A DNA stretch of 64,000 bases. Origin: JAYQKL01 sp049889415 (GTDB taxonomy: Bacteria > Pseudomonadota > Alphaproteobacteria > RS24). This document shows positions 25,654 through 34,694 of the stretch, piece after piece (within the stretch, counting starts at the first letter, position 1; each line of letters begins with the position of its first letter). A program made the translations under genes and the position numbers. The DNA lies in contig JBMHDL010000005.1 of assembly GCA_049889415.1 (NCBI GenBank), positions 62,001 through 126,000 on the forward strand, written 5' to 3'. The notes under the pieces were generated by a model that worked only from the letters and a program-made list of their open reading frames with translations, made no database searches and was not told the origin of the DNA.

Positions 25654-26355
25654 ATGAGTGCTTCACCGTTTATTTTATATGGATTCCAGCATGTTATTGC
25701 TCTTATTGTGATTTTCAGTCTGGTGGTTTTCGGCCCGCTCTATCTCGGCAAAAAGCCGGACACTGTGCGTCATGATTTCGCCCTCGGGCTCGGGGCCATC
25801 CTGATTTATCATGAAATCCAGCAGGTCTTTAACGCCTTCATTATCGGCCTGCCCTGGCAGGAAGCGCTGCCCTTCCATATGTGTGACATGTCGGCCCTGT
25901 CCGCAGCGATTTTTCTAATTTGGCGCAAACGGCTGTTTTTCCTGCTCGCCTATTTCTGGGGACTGGGCGGCGGCATTATGGCCCTGTTGCAGCCGGACAT
26001 ACCGCTGGGTTTTCCGGATCCTGCCTTTATGCCCTATTTCTTTGGCCATGGTCTGATTGTCGGAGGGGTTCTGTTTGCCTGTATCGCCCTGCGGGAAAGG
26101 CCTTATTTGGCTGATGTCTGGCGTGTGGTCAAAGTCTCGCTTGGCATGACCGGCGTCGTCTATGTGCTCAATTTTATTTTCGGTCATGATGCCAATTTCT
26201 GGTATCTGAAACGTCATCCGGCGAGTGACAGCATTATGAATTTCTTCCCGGAAGCGCCGCTGCACATTCTTGTACTCATCCCGCTGGCGATCTTCGTGTT
26301 CTATGTCACTTACCTGCCCTACTATTTCAAAGACAGGCTTGCCGCAAAAGAATAA
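25654..26355 (+). CDS. TIGR02206/YwaF-type integral membrane protein
   Basis: 233 residues with about seven hydrophobic segments. The motif LPFHMCDMSAL, a later HGLIVGGVLF and the closing HILVLIPL match the TIGR02206 (YwaF, TMEM164-like) family. Its invariant His and Cys residues are seen, but the role is not well defined; eukaryotic relatives have been linked to acyl transfer. The ATG is preceded by a weak ribosome site (GGGGCGGCG). It converges with the acyl-CoA dehydrogenase, 3 bases apart. Confidence 0.83.
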   Translation: MSASPFILYGFQHVIALIVIFSLVVFGPLYLGKKPDTVRHDFALGLGAILIYHEIQQVFNAFIIGLPWQEALPFHMCDMSALSAAIFLIWRKRLFFLLAYFWGLGGGIMALLQPDIPLGFPDPAFMPYFFGHGLIVGGVLFACIALRERPYLADVWRVVKVSLGMTGVVYVLNFIFGHDANFWYLKRHPASDSIMNFFPEAPLHILVLIPLAIFVFYVTYLPYYFKDRLAAKE

Positions 26356-26358
26356 GGC

Positions 26359-27501
26359 CTAAAGTCCCATCTGTTTGACAGCTAATTCGCGCATGATCTC
26401 CTCAGAGCCGCCGCCAATCGCCATGACCTTGACCTCGCGGTAAATCCGCTCAACCGCATTGCCGCGCAGATAGCCGGCCCCGCCAAAAATCTGCATGGCT
26501 TGACTGGCGATGAATTCCAGATTGGTGGAGCAGAAAAATTTTGCCTTGGAGATTTCCGCAACCGGTTTTTGCCCATTGTTCATGGCTTCGCAGATGGTCC
26601 CCAGATAAGCCTCCATGGCATCTATGCGGGCCGACATGTCGGCAATCTTGTGGCGGATGACCTGATGCTCAATCAGCTTGGCGCCGAAGGTCTCGCGGTC
26701 CTGGGCATAGGCGATGCATTCTTCCAACAGGCGCATGGACATGCCCAGCATCATGCCGTTGAGCCAGACCCGTTCATAATTGAAATTATCCATTATGGAG
26801 AAGAAGCCTTTGTTTTCTTCGCCCATAATATGGTCGGCCGGGATGCGGCATTCGTCAAAGTAAAGAACGGCGGTGTCGGACGACCACCAGCCCATTTTGC
26901 GGTCAATCGGCGTTCGGGTGAAACCCGGCGTGTCAGCATCAACAAAAAACAGCGAAACCCCGCCCATGCCTTCACCGCCGGTGCGTGCTGCCACGACAAA
27001 ATAAGAGGCCTGCATGCCGCCAGTGATGAACATTTTCTGGCCGTTCAAAACCCATTCATTGCCGTCCTTGCGGGCCGTCGTTTTCAGATTAGCGACATCC
27101 GAGCCGCCGCCCGGTTCGGTAACGCCGAGGGACCCACCCTTGCGGCCGGACAAAAGATCGGGCAAGGCGCGTTGCTTGATGTCCTCATTAGCAAGTTCAA
27201 CCAAAGGTTTCAACATGATTGAGCGGGCCCCGACCGTCACCGTCACGCCGCCGCAGGCAGCGCGTCCCATTTCAATGCTGCTGGCATTGCGCATATGCAT
27301 GTCGTCAAAACCCAGGCCGCCATATTTTTCATCAATGTCAAAGCCGAAGACGCCGAGTGCACAGATTTTTTCATTAATTTCGTGCGGATAGGCGCCAGCC
27401 TCTTCCCATTCATCGACATAGGGCCAGACTTCGGCTTCCATGAATTTCTTCACGGTTTCACGAAATGCGTTGCGCTCTTCATTCTCAAATGGATTGAACA
27501 T
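26359..27501 (-). CDS. Acyl-CoA dehydrogenase
   Basis: 380 residues, standard length. The substrate/FAD block is LGVTEPGGGSDVANLKT, followed by the flavin loop MFITGG. The C-terminal helices hold QIFGGAGYLRGNAVERIYREVKV and GGGSEEIMRE. It introduces a 2,3 double bond into acyl-CoA, passing electrons to ETF. GAGGGGAAG precedes the ATG. It is divergent from the Atu-like operon across a short control region with a palindrome, so it probably supplies the dehydrogenation step (AtuD/LiuA role) of that pathway. Confidence 0.93.
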   Translation of the reverse strand: MFNPFENEERNAFRETVKKFMEAEVWPYVDEWEEAGAYPHEINEKICALGVFGFDIDEKYGGLGFDDMHMRNASSIEMGRAACGGVTVTVGARSIMLKPLVELANEDIKQRALPDLLSGRKGGSLGVTEPGGGSDVANLKTTARKDGNEWVLNGQKMFITGGMQASYFVVAARTGGEGMGGVSLFFVDADTPGFTRTPIDRKMGWWSSDTAVLYFDECRIPADHIMGEENKGFFSIMDNFNYERVWLNGMMLGMSMRLLEECIAYAQDRETFGAKLIEHQVIRHKIADMSARIDAMEAYLGTICEAMNNGQKPVAEISKAKFFCSTNLEFIASQAMQIFGGAGYLRGNAVERIYREVKVMAIGGGSEEIMRELAVKQMGL

Positions 27502-27523
27502 CCGGCTTCCCCTCTTAACTCAA

Positions 27524-27539
27524 TGTTCGTTCTTGAACA
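27524..27539. promoter_or_regulatory. Operator-like palindrome between divergent acyl-CoA genes
   Basis: TGTTC-N6-GAACA, perfect arms, midway between the acyl-CoA dehydrogenase start and the Atu-like operon promoter. A TetR-type regulator (AtuR in Pseudomonas) binds dyads in the corresponding region, but none is encoded in the window. Confidence 0.45.
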
Positions 27540-27562
27540 CAGTCTAGTCAGCGTGATGTAGC

Positions 27563-27592
27563 TTTACAAGCAGAACTCTTGTTGCCTAAGAT
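27563..27592 (+). promoter_or_regulatory. Sigma70-like promoter of the Atu-like operon
   Basis: TTTACA (27563-27568), 18-base spacer, TAAGAT (27587-27592). It lies 21 bases before the first ATG, with GGAGG between them. Confidence 0.5.
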
Positions 27593-27613
27593 GCGGATGG
27601 TGGAGGACCTGTC

Positions 27614-29431
27614 ATGAAAAAAATAAGGATTGCCGGCGCCAGCGGCTATTGGGGTGACTCAATGATGGCGACGTCACAGTTTCTCGCCACCTCCCGCCCA
27701 GATTACATTGTTTATGATTTTCTGGCGGAAATCACCATGTCAATCATGGCGCGTGCGCGTGCCGCCAAGCCGGAAGCCGGCTATGCCACGGATTTTGTCA
27801 CCGCGGCCATGAAACCCAATCTGAAGGAGATTGCCACACAGGGCGTCAAAATCGTTTCCAATGCTGGCGGGGTCAATCCGCTGGCCTGCGGGCAGGCTGT
27901 TGAGGCCCTGATCGCCGAACAGGGACTGGCTCTTTCGGTTGCGGTCATCACCGGCGATGATATTCTGGAACATAAATCCGCTCTCGAGCAAGCCGGTGTC
28001 ACGGATATGTTTTCCGGTGCCGCCTTTCCGCCCGTGGATGATTTGGTCAGCATGAATGCCTATCTTGGTGCATTCCCGATTGCCGAAGCTCTGGCACGCG
28101 GCGCTGATATTGTCATCACCGGGCGCTGTGTGGACAGTGCCGTGACGCTTGGTCCCTGCATTCATGAATTCGGCTGGAGGGCGGAGGATTATGACCGCTT
28201 GGCTGCCGGGTCGCTTGCCGGTCATATTATCGAGTGCGGCCCGCAGGCGACGGGCGGCAACTTTACCGACTGGCGTGATGTGCCCGCTATTGACCATATT
28301 GGCTATCCTTTTATTGATATTGATGCCGGTGGGAATTTTGACGTCAGCAAGCCTGAGGGCACAGGCGGGCTGGTGTCGGTCGGGACAGTTAGCGAACAAA
28401 TGCTTTATGAAATCGGCGACCCACAGGCTTATGAGTTGCCGGATGTGTGCTGTGATTTTTCCGCCGTACAGATCACCCAGGCGGGTGATGATGTTGTGCA
28501 TGTCAGCCATGCCAGGGGGGCGGCCCCGTCCGACAAGCTGAAAGTGAGCGCCACATTTTTTGACGGCTTCCGCGCCGGAACCCTGCTGAGTTTTGTCGGA
28601 CATGAATGCGGGGAAAAGGCCGCCCATTTCGCCGAGATGGTTGTTGCCCGCACACGGCAGGTTTTGCGCGAGCGTAATCTGGCTGATTTCACCGAGACCA
28701 GTGTTGAGGTCTTGGGGGCGGACAGCCATTACGGTGCGGATGCCACCGACGCGGAGGGCAGGGAAGTGGTGTTGAAACTCGCCATCAAGCATCCGGACCA
28801 AAAAGGCGCCGGCATATTTTTGAAAGAGGTCAGCGGCATGTCTCTGGCAACCCCGCCAGGCTTGGCTATGTTTGCGGGTGCGCGCCCCAAACCCTCGCCG
28901 GTGGTCCGGCTGTTTTCCTTTCTGACCGCCAAAGAGGCGCTCACAGTTGAGATACATCTCAGCGGTGAGGTCGTTATCTTTACACCAGACACGCCTTCAA
29001 CATCCGAGCAGGCGCCAGTGCCAGTGCCGACCCCAAAACCGACCTCAATGCCTGATACGCCGGATATGCAGGGCGAAATGACCGAGGTGCCGTTGATCAA
29101 ACTCGCCTGGGGGCGTTCTGGCGATAAGGGGAACAAGGCCAATATCGGCATTATTGCCCGGCAGGCCGCCTATCTCCCTTATATCTGGCACAGCCTGGAT
29201 GAGTCTGTCCTAGCCGACCGGTTTGCCCATTTCATTGATGCGGACAGACCGGCTTCCGCGGTTGTGCGTTATCTTTTGCCGGGCAGTCATGCCATAAATT
29301 TCCTGATCGACAAGGTTTTGGGTGGCGGCGGGGTCGCCAGCCTGCGCAACGACCCGCAAGGCAAAGCGTTTGCCCAGATACTTCTGGACCAGCCCATTTC
29401 CATTCCAACCCACATGGCGGAGACACTGTAA
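27614..29431 (+). CDS. AtuA-like acyclic terpene utilisation protein, two-domain
   Basis: 605 residues. The AtuA/DUF1446 domain spans about 1-450 (GASGYWGDS at the N-terminus, ITGRCVDSAVTLGPC near 170). A Pro-rich linker (about 460-482) leads to a small C-terminal domain (about 490-595; SGDKGNKANIGIIARQ), the ferredoxin-like AtuA partner domain. Its biochemical role in acyl-CoA carboxylase pathways is not settled. It is the first gene of an operon whose next ATG overlaps its stop codon by one base. In P. aeruginosa the atu genes degrade citronellol and geraniol; here the order A-C-E-F is kept. Confidence 0.88.
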   Translation: MKKIRIAGASGYWGDSMMATSQFLATSRPDYIVYDFLAEITMSIMARARAAKPEAGYATDFVTAAMKPNLKEIATQGVKIVSNAGGVNPLACGQAVEALIAEQGLALSVAVITGDDILEHKSALEQAGVTDMFSGAAFPPVDDLVSMNAYLGAFPIAEALARGADIVITGRCVDSAVTLGPCIHEFGWRAEDYDRLAAGSLAGHIIECGPQATGGNFTDWRDVPAIDHIGYPFIDIDAGGNFDVSKPEGTGGLVSVGTVSEQMLYEIGDPQAYELPDVCCDFSAVQITQAGDDVVHVSHARGAAPSDKLKVSATFFDGFRAGTLLSFVGHECGEKAAHFAEMVVARTRQVLRERNLADFTETSVEVLGADSHYGADATDAEGREVVLKLAIKHPDQKGAGIFLKEVSGMSLATPPGLAMFAGARPKPSPVVRLFSFLTAKEALTVEIHLSGEVVIFTPDTPSTSEQAPVPVPTPKPTSMPDTPDMQGEMTEVPLIKLAWGRSGDKGNKANIGIIARQAAYLPYIWHSLDESVLADRFAHFIDADRPASAVVRYLLPGSHAINFLIDKVLGGGGVASLRNDPQGKAFAQILLDQPISIPTHMAETL

Positions 29432-31053
29432 TGCCGGTATATGAAAGTAAGTTGAACACCGGGTCTGCGGGTTTCAAGCAGAATACAGCCGACCAGACCG
29501 CTCAACTTGATATGTTGAGGATTTTGGAGGCCCGTGCGGTCGCAGCCTCTGAAAAGCGGCGGCCGCGGTTTGAGGAGCGCAATCAACAGACACCACATGA
29601 TCGCCTCACCCTGTTGCTGGATCCCGGCATGCCGTTTTTGCCGCTTTACAATATGGCGGGCTATTGCGTTGATGATCCGGATCCCGAAACCAGCATTCCG
29701 GGCGGATCGGTGATCACCGGCATCGGCTTCGTCAATGGTGTGCGGGTGATGGTCGCCGTTGATGACAGCGGCATCAATGCCGGCGCGGTGACGGAGATGG
29801 GCTTCCGCAAACTGTTGCGCGCTATTGAAATCGCCTATGACAACAAACTCCCCTTTATTCATCTTGTGGAAAGCGCCGGGGCCAATCTGATGACCTACAA
29901 GGTCGAACTGTGGGCCAATGCCGGCAGCGTGTTTTACATGCTGGCGAAAATGAGCGCGGCGGGCATTCCGACCATGACGGTGCTGCACGGGCCGTCAACG
30001 GCGGGCGGTGCCTACATGCCAGGCATGTCGGATTATAATGTCGGGGTCAAGCACAATGGTATGGCGGCACTGGGTGGGGCGGCTTTGGTGCAGGCGGCGA
30101 CCGGTGAGGTTGCTGATGAGCGTGCCCTTGGCGGCTCCGAGATGCATGCTTCTGTTTCGGGGCTGATGGAATATCTGGCCGAGGATGATGTGGACGGCCT
30201 GCGCCAGATCCGTGATGTGGTCGAGATGATTGGCTGGAACGAACACTGCCCGCCGGCCCCTGTGCGGGATTTCAGCGAGCCGGTCTATGATGTGGACGAC
30301 ATTCTCGGGCTGGTGCCGGTGGATTATAAGGTGCCTTATGAGTCCCGCGAATTGATTGCGCGGCTTGTCGACCACTCCGACTTCACCGATTTCAAGCCGC
30401 GCTACGGCACCAATCTGGTTTGTGTGCAGGCGCGGATTTTCGGGCATCCGGTTGCGATTGTCGCAAATAATGGCCCGATGGGGCCAGATGAGGCGGCCAA
30501 GGGTGCGCATTTTTACCAGATTGTCGATCAGTCAAACCATCCGCTGATTTTCCTGCATAACATCACCGGCTATATGGTCGGCACCGAATATGAGCAGGCC
30601 GGCATGATCAAGCACGGCGCTAAAATGATTCAGGCGGCCTCCAATATCCGGGTTCCGAAAATCTCGTTTCATGTCGGTGCCAGCTTCGGGGCCGGGAATT
30701 ACGGCATGGCGGGATTTGGCTACAAACCGGATTTCCTGTTTGCCTGGCCTGCGGCGCGCACTGGCGTAATGAGCGGCGAGTCCGCTGCCGGTACAATGGA
30801 GACCGTCGCCCAGAACATTGCCAAGCGCAAGGGGCAGGAACCGGACCGGGCCAAGCTGAACAAACAGCGCGAGGCAATCATGGGCGTGTTCACTGCGCAG
30901 GAAGATGCGTTCTATACGTCAGGTCTGATGCTTGACCATGGGGTGATTGATCCACGCGATACACGCAAAATCACCGGCTTTATTTTGCAGACCCTGTGGG
31001 AACGCAAGCACAGAATATTGCAGCCCAATGCCTTTGGCGTTGGCAGAATGTAG
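29431..31053 (+). CDS. Acyl-CoA carboxylase carboxyltransferase (beta) subunit, AtuC/LiuB-like
   Basis: 540 residues, full length for the crotonase-fold carboxyltransferase of geranyl-CoA, methylcrotonyl-CoA or propionyl-CoA carboxylases. HGPSTAGGAYMPGMSDY and LGGSEMHASVSG (biotin/CoA site), then HNITGYMVGTEYEQAG and AGNYGMAGFGY, are family blocks. It transfers CO2 from carboxybiotin on the alpha subunit (31872) to the enoyl-CoA. The ATG overlaps the AtuA-like stop (TAATG). AtuA beside it favours a terpenoid substrate over leucine breakdown, but sequence alone cannot decide. Confidence 0.92.
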   Translation: MPVYESKLNTGSAGFKQNTADQTAQLDMLRILEARAVAASEKRRPRFEERNQQTPHDRLTLLLDPGMPFLPLYNMAGYCVDDPDPETSIPGGSVITGIGFVNGVRVMVAVDDSGINAGAVTEMGFRKLLRAIEIAYDNKLPFIHLVESAGANLMTYKVELWANAGSVFYMLAKMSAAGIPTMTVLHGPSTAGGAYMPGMSDYNVGVKHNGMAALGGAALVQAATGEVADERALGGSEMHASVSGLMEYLAEDDVDGLRQIRDVVEMIGWNEHCPPAPVRDFSEPVYDVDDILGLVPVDYKVPYESRELIARLVDHSDFTDFKPRYGTNLVCVQARIFGHPVAIVANNGPMGPDEAAKGAHFYQIVDQSNHPLIFLHNITGYMVGTEYEQAGMIKHGAKMIQAASNIRVPKISFHVGASFGAGNYGMAGFGYKPDFLFAWPAARTGVMSGESAAGTMETVAQNIAKRKGQEPDRAKLNKQREAIMGVFTAQEDAFYTSGLMLDHGVIDPRDTRKITGFILQTLWERKHRILQPNAFGVGRM

Positions 31054-31061
31054 GGGGTGGA

Positions 31062-31862
31062 ATGGAAACCTTTGAGACGATTGAGCTTGAGATTGAAAAG
31101 GATTGGGCGACGCTGTGGCTGAACCGGCCCGAGGCCCGCAACGCCATGTCGGACGAGCTGGTGGACGAAATGCATGTCGTCCTGGATCTTTTGGCCCGCA
31201 GCACGGATGTGCGCGGTGTGACGTTTCGCGGCCGTGGTACCCTGTTCTGCGCCGGTGGTGATCTGAAAGGGTTCCAGAAGAATTTTCAGGCCGACCGCAC
31301 CCGCGAACAGGTGGTTGAAAGCAGCGCCATTATTGGTGAGATGTTTATGAAAATCCGCAATCTGCCGCAGGTGACGGTGTTTTTGCTGCATGGTGCTGCG
31401 GTCGCCGGCGGCTTGGGCATGGCGTGCGCCGGCGACATGGTTATCGCCAGCCGCGAAACGGCAATGGGATTGAGTGAAACCTCAATCGGCATTGTGCCGG
31501 CCCAGATTGCGCCCTTTGTGGTGGAGCGTCTGGGGGCGTTTAAGGCCCGTTATGTGATGCTCACATCAAAGCGGTTCACGGCTGTTGAGGGTGAGGCTTG
31601 GGGGTTGGTTGATTTCCTGACCGACGATGTCAGTGCGTCTGAAGCCGTTTTGGCCGATATCATCAAGGATGTCCGCCGCTGCGCACCGGGCGCCAATGCC
31701 GGCACTAAGGCCTTGCTGGAAAGCATCAAACTGCTGGACGCACCGCAAACGGTCGCCTTGGCGGCCGATGCCTTTGCTGACAGTGTGCGCGGCGGCGAGG
31801 GCAAGGAGGGGGTCGCCTCTTTCCTTGAAAAACGCAAGCCCGACTGGGCCTCACAAGAATAG
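31062..31862 (+). CDS. Enoyl-CoA hydratase (AtuE/LiuC-like)
   Basis: 266 residues. Crotonase-fold signatures: GRGTLFCAGGDLKGF (oxyanion hole) and AVAGGLGMACAGDMVIAS. It adds water to the carboxylated enoyl-CoA (isohexenylglutaconyl-CoA or methylglutaconyl-CoA type). The start ATG 31062 follows GGGGGTGG by 1-2 bases and lies 9 bases after the carboxyltransferase stop. An upstream in-frame ATG at 30996 lies inside the previous gene and is rejected. The catalytic glutamates were not individually confirmed. Confidence 0.88.
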   Translation: METFETIELEIEKDWATLWLNRPEARNAMSDELVDEMHVVLDLLARSTDVRGVTFRGRGTLFCAGGDLKGFQKNFQADRTREQVVESSAIIGEMFMKIRNLPQVTVFLLHGAAVAGGLGMACAGDMVIASRETAMGLSETSIGIVPAQIAPFVVERLGAFKARYVMLTSKRFTAVEGEAWGLVDFLTDDVSASEAVLADIIKDVRRCAPGANAGTKALLESIKLLDAPQTVALAADAFADSVRGGEGKEGVASFLEKRKPDWASQE

Positions 31863-31871
31863 GAAAAAGAC

Positions 31872-33887
31872 ATGGCGCGTATCGATAAAATTCTGATAGC
31901 CAATCGCGGGGAAATCGCCTGTCGGGTCATGCGAACGGCGAAGCGGCTGGGCATTGCCACGGTTGCCGTTTATTCCGAGCCGGATGCCGGGGCGCCGCAT
32001 ATGCGCCTGGCTGATGAGGCGGTTTTGATCGGTCCCGGGCCTGTCGGGGAGTCCTATTTGTGTGCTGATAAAATCATCGCAGCGGCGCAGCAGACGGGCG
32101 CTGACGCCATTCATCCCGGATACGGGTTTTTATCGGAAAACGCAACATTTGCGGAAGCGGTCGAGCAGGCGGGTCTAGTGTTTATCGGCCCGTCCGCCAA
32201 GGCAATTGAGCTGATGGGCAACAAGGCGGCGGCGAAAAAACTAATGCTGGAGGCGGGTATTCCCTGTGTGCCCGGTTATCAGGACAAAGACCAAAGCGAG
32301 AAGGTGATGGTCAAGGAGGCCGAAAAAATCGGCTTCCCGATCATGGTCAAAGCGGCGGCCGGCGGCGGTGGGCGCGGCATGCGGCTGGTTGCGGATGCGG
32401 ACGGGCTAGAAGATGCCCTCGCGCTGGCCCGCTCGGAAGCTGAAAACGCTTTTGGATCCGGTGAGCTGATTTTGGAGAAAGCCATCCAACAACCCCGCCA
32501 TGTGGAAATTCAGGTGTTCGCTGATACACACGGTCATGTCATTCATTTGGGTGAGCGTGACTGTTCGGTACAACGGCGGCACCAAAAGGTGATTGAAGAG
32601 GCACCCTGCCCGGTGATGACGCCGGAGCTGCGCGCCTTTATGGGCGAGGCGGCGGTCAACGCCGCTAAGGCGATTGATTATCGCGGGGCCGGCACGGTTG
32701 AGTTTCTGCTCGATGAAGAAGGGTCGTTTTATTTTCTGGAAATGAACACGCGCCTGCAGGTTGAGCATCCGGTTACGGAAGAGGTGACCGGGTTGGATCT
32801 GGTGGAACTACAATTGCAGGTTGCAGCGGGTGAACCGCTGGGCCTGCTGCAGGAGGACATTGCGCTGCGCGGCCATGCGATTGAGGTGCGGCTTTATGCT
32901 GAAGATCCGGCTGATGATTTTCTGCCCTGCACCGGTCGCGTGGCGCAATTTACCTATCCGGAACAAGAGGGCGTGCGCATCGACTCCGGCATTGCGCAGG
33001 GGCAGGAGATTTCCCCCTTTTATGACCCGATGGTTGCCAAAATCATCACCACGGGCGGCGGGCGCGAGGAGGCACGACGGCTGATGGTCAAGGCGCTGAA
33101 GGAAACGGCGTTTTTTGGCCTGCGCAGCAACCGAGATTTTCTGATTGCCTGTCTTGAGGCCGAACCTTTTGCCGCCGGTCACTTCACGACCGCTTTTATC
33201 GAGGAACAATTTCCCGAAGGCTATGCACCTGATGTGTTGGGGGTGGAAACATTGGCTATGCTGGGGGTTGGGCATTATCTGCTGGATTTTGAAAGCGCGG
33301 CCGCAAAAGCCCTGCACCCCCCGGCGGCCTTGGTGGGTTTTTCAAGCGGACAGAATTTCCGGACACCCTTCAAGCTGATGACCGGTGAGATGACATGTGA
33401 TGTTACGGTTTGTCAGACCTCCATTAATGGTTTTGCTGTCACGGTTGATGGTGAGGATGTCGGTGTGACGGTTCAATCCATCGAGCTTCTGGAGGCGGGT
33501 AAGGCCTGGAGGTTTGTTTTTGCGGCGGGTCAAAAATCAGCCATTTGCCATATGCGGCTGGAGGATGGGGAACTGCAGGCCTCACTTGACGGGATACATG
33601 TTACAGCCGTCAATCTGCTGCGCCGAGATCCAGCGGCGGCGGAGGCCGGCGGGGGTGGCCGGATTGAGGCGCCGATGCATGGTCGCGTTATAGAGGTGTT
33701 CGTTCAATCTGGTGATGCAGTCAGCAAAGGCGATCGGCTGGCGGTGATTGAGGCGATGAAGATGCAGCATGAAATATTGGCCCAGATTGACGGTACCGTG
33801 ACCGAAGTGACCGCACAGGCCGAGCAGCAGCTAGGTGCGGGGGATGTGATGATGGTGATTCAGCCTGACCAGGAGGAGGGTGCGTGA
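31872..33887 (+). CDS. Acyl-CoA carboxylase biotin-carboxylase (alpha) subunit, AtuF/LiuD-like
   Basis: 671 residues with the usual order: biotin-carboxylase N-domain (NRGEIACRV), ATP-grasp domain with glycine loop KAAAGGGGRGMR near 158 and EMNTRLQVEHPVTE near 290, C-domain, a linker/BT region, and the biotinyl domain with the lysine in EAMKMQHE near 625. It carboxylates biotin with bicarbonate and ATP and partners the 29431 subunit. Nine bases follow the hydratase stop. The TIGR03084 gene overlaps its stop codon. Confidence 0.93.
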   Translation: MARIDKILIANRGEIACRVMRTAKRLGIATVAVYSEPDAGAPHMRLADEAVLIGPGPVGESYLCADKIIAAAQQTGADAIHPGYGFLSENATFAEAVEQAGLVFIGPSAKAIELMGNKAAAKKLMLEAGIPCVPGYQDKDQSEKVMVKEAEKIGFPIMVKAAAGGGGRGMRLVADADGLEDALALARSEAENAFGSGELILEKAIQQPRHVEIQVFADTHGHVIHLGERDCSVQRRHQKVIEEAPCPVMTPELRAFMGEAAVNAAKAIDYRGAGTVEFLLDEEGSFYFLEMNTRLQVEHPVTEEVTGLDLVELQLQVAAGEPLGLLQEDIALRGHAIEVRLYAEDPADDFLPCTGRVAQFTYPEQEGVRIDSGIAQGQEISPFYDPMVAKIITTGGGREEARRLMVKALKETAFFGLRSNRDFLIACLEAEPFAAGHFTTAFIEEQFPEGYAPDVLGVETLAMLGVGHYLLDFESAAAKALHPPAALVGFSSGQNFRTPFKLMTGEMTCDVTVCQTSINGFAVTVDGEDVGVTVQSIELLEAGKAWRFVFAAGQKSAICHMRLEDGELQASLDGIHVTAVNLLRRDPAAAEAGGGGRIEAPMHGRVIEVFVQSGDAVSKGDRLAVIEAMKMQHEILAQIDGTVTEVTAQAEQQLGAGDVMMVIQPDQEEGA

Positions 33888-34687
33888 TGCTTCAGGAGGC
33901 TTTTGATTTTCGGGATGAGTCCGAAGCGCTTTACGCCATTATGAAGGATTTGCCGGATGCGGCCTTTGACGTGCCGACGCAATTCAAGGGCTGGACGCTG
34001 ACGGATGTGTTGCAGCACCTGCATGTCTGGAACATTGCGGCTTTTGAAAGCTACGCCGACGAAGCCAAGTTCGACATATTTTTGCAGGCCGCCATCGGGG
34101 CGGTCTCAACTGGCAGTCTGAGGCCGTTTGAGCGCGATTGGCTGGCGGATTTGTCCGGCCGGGCGTTGCTGGCGGCCTGGCATGAGTTTTATGTCTCCAT
34201 GGCTGACGCTTTTGCGCAGGTGGATCCGAAAAAGCGCCTGAAATGGGCGGGGCCGGATATGAGCGCCCGCTCCTCCATCTCGGCGCGGCTGATGGAAACC
34301 TGGGCGCATGGGCAGGAGGTGTTTGACCATTTGGGCGTTGTCCGCGCCAATCGTGACAGCATCCGCGCCATAGCCGTTTTGGGGGTCAACACCTTCAACT
34401 GGACTTACAAAGTGCGCGGCGAAACCCCGCCGGAAACCATGCCATATGTCAAGCTGACCGCTCCGTCAGGGGCTGTCTGGGTGTTTGGCGACGATACCAC
34501 CGGCGAGAGCATTGAAGGGACAGCTGAGGATTTCTGTATGGTGGTGACACAGGTGCGCAACATTGCCGATGTTGATTTGACAGTGACGGGTGAGGTGGCT
34601 GCAGACTGGATGTCCAAGGCCCAATGCTTCGCCGGCCCGCCAGAAACACCGCCGGTTGCGGGCACGCGCTTCACAATGGAACGCTGA
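33887..34687 (+). CDS. TIGR03084 family metal-binding protein (DinB/maleylpyruvate isomerase-like)
   Basis: 266 residues. The N-terminal half has the four-helix DinB-like pattern: FKGWTLTDVLQHLHVWN and METWAHGQEVFDHLGV carry the His residues that bind the metal. The C-terminal half is the SCP2-like domain of this family. TIGR03084 members recur next to acyl-CoA metabolism genes; no reaction has been shown. The ATG overlaps the biotin-carboxylase stop (TGATG), so it is translationally coupled. Last gene of the Atu-like operon. Confidence 0.85.
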   Translation: MLQEAFDFRDESEALYAIMKDLPDAAFDVPTQFKGWTLTDVLQHLHVWNIAAFESYADEAKFDIFLQAAIGAVSTGSLRPFERDWLADLSGRALLAAWHEFYVSMADAFAQVDPKKRLKWAGPDMSARSSISARLMETWAHGQEVFDHLGVVRANRDSIRAIAVLGVNTFNWTYKVRGETPPETMPYVKLTAPSGAVWVFGDDTTGESIEGTAEDFCMVVTQVRNIADVDLTVTGEVAADWMSKAQCFAGPPETPPVAGTRFTMER

Positions 34688-34694
34688 GCACAAT

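Noticed and set aside
27740..28957. 405-codon open frame on the minus strand opposite the AtuA-like gene
   Set aside because: It lies wholly antisense to a clear family member, has no recognisable domain, and its composition (many His/Gln/Arg) is what antisense reading of a GC-rich gene gives.
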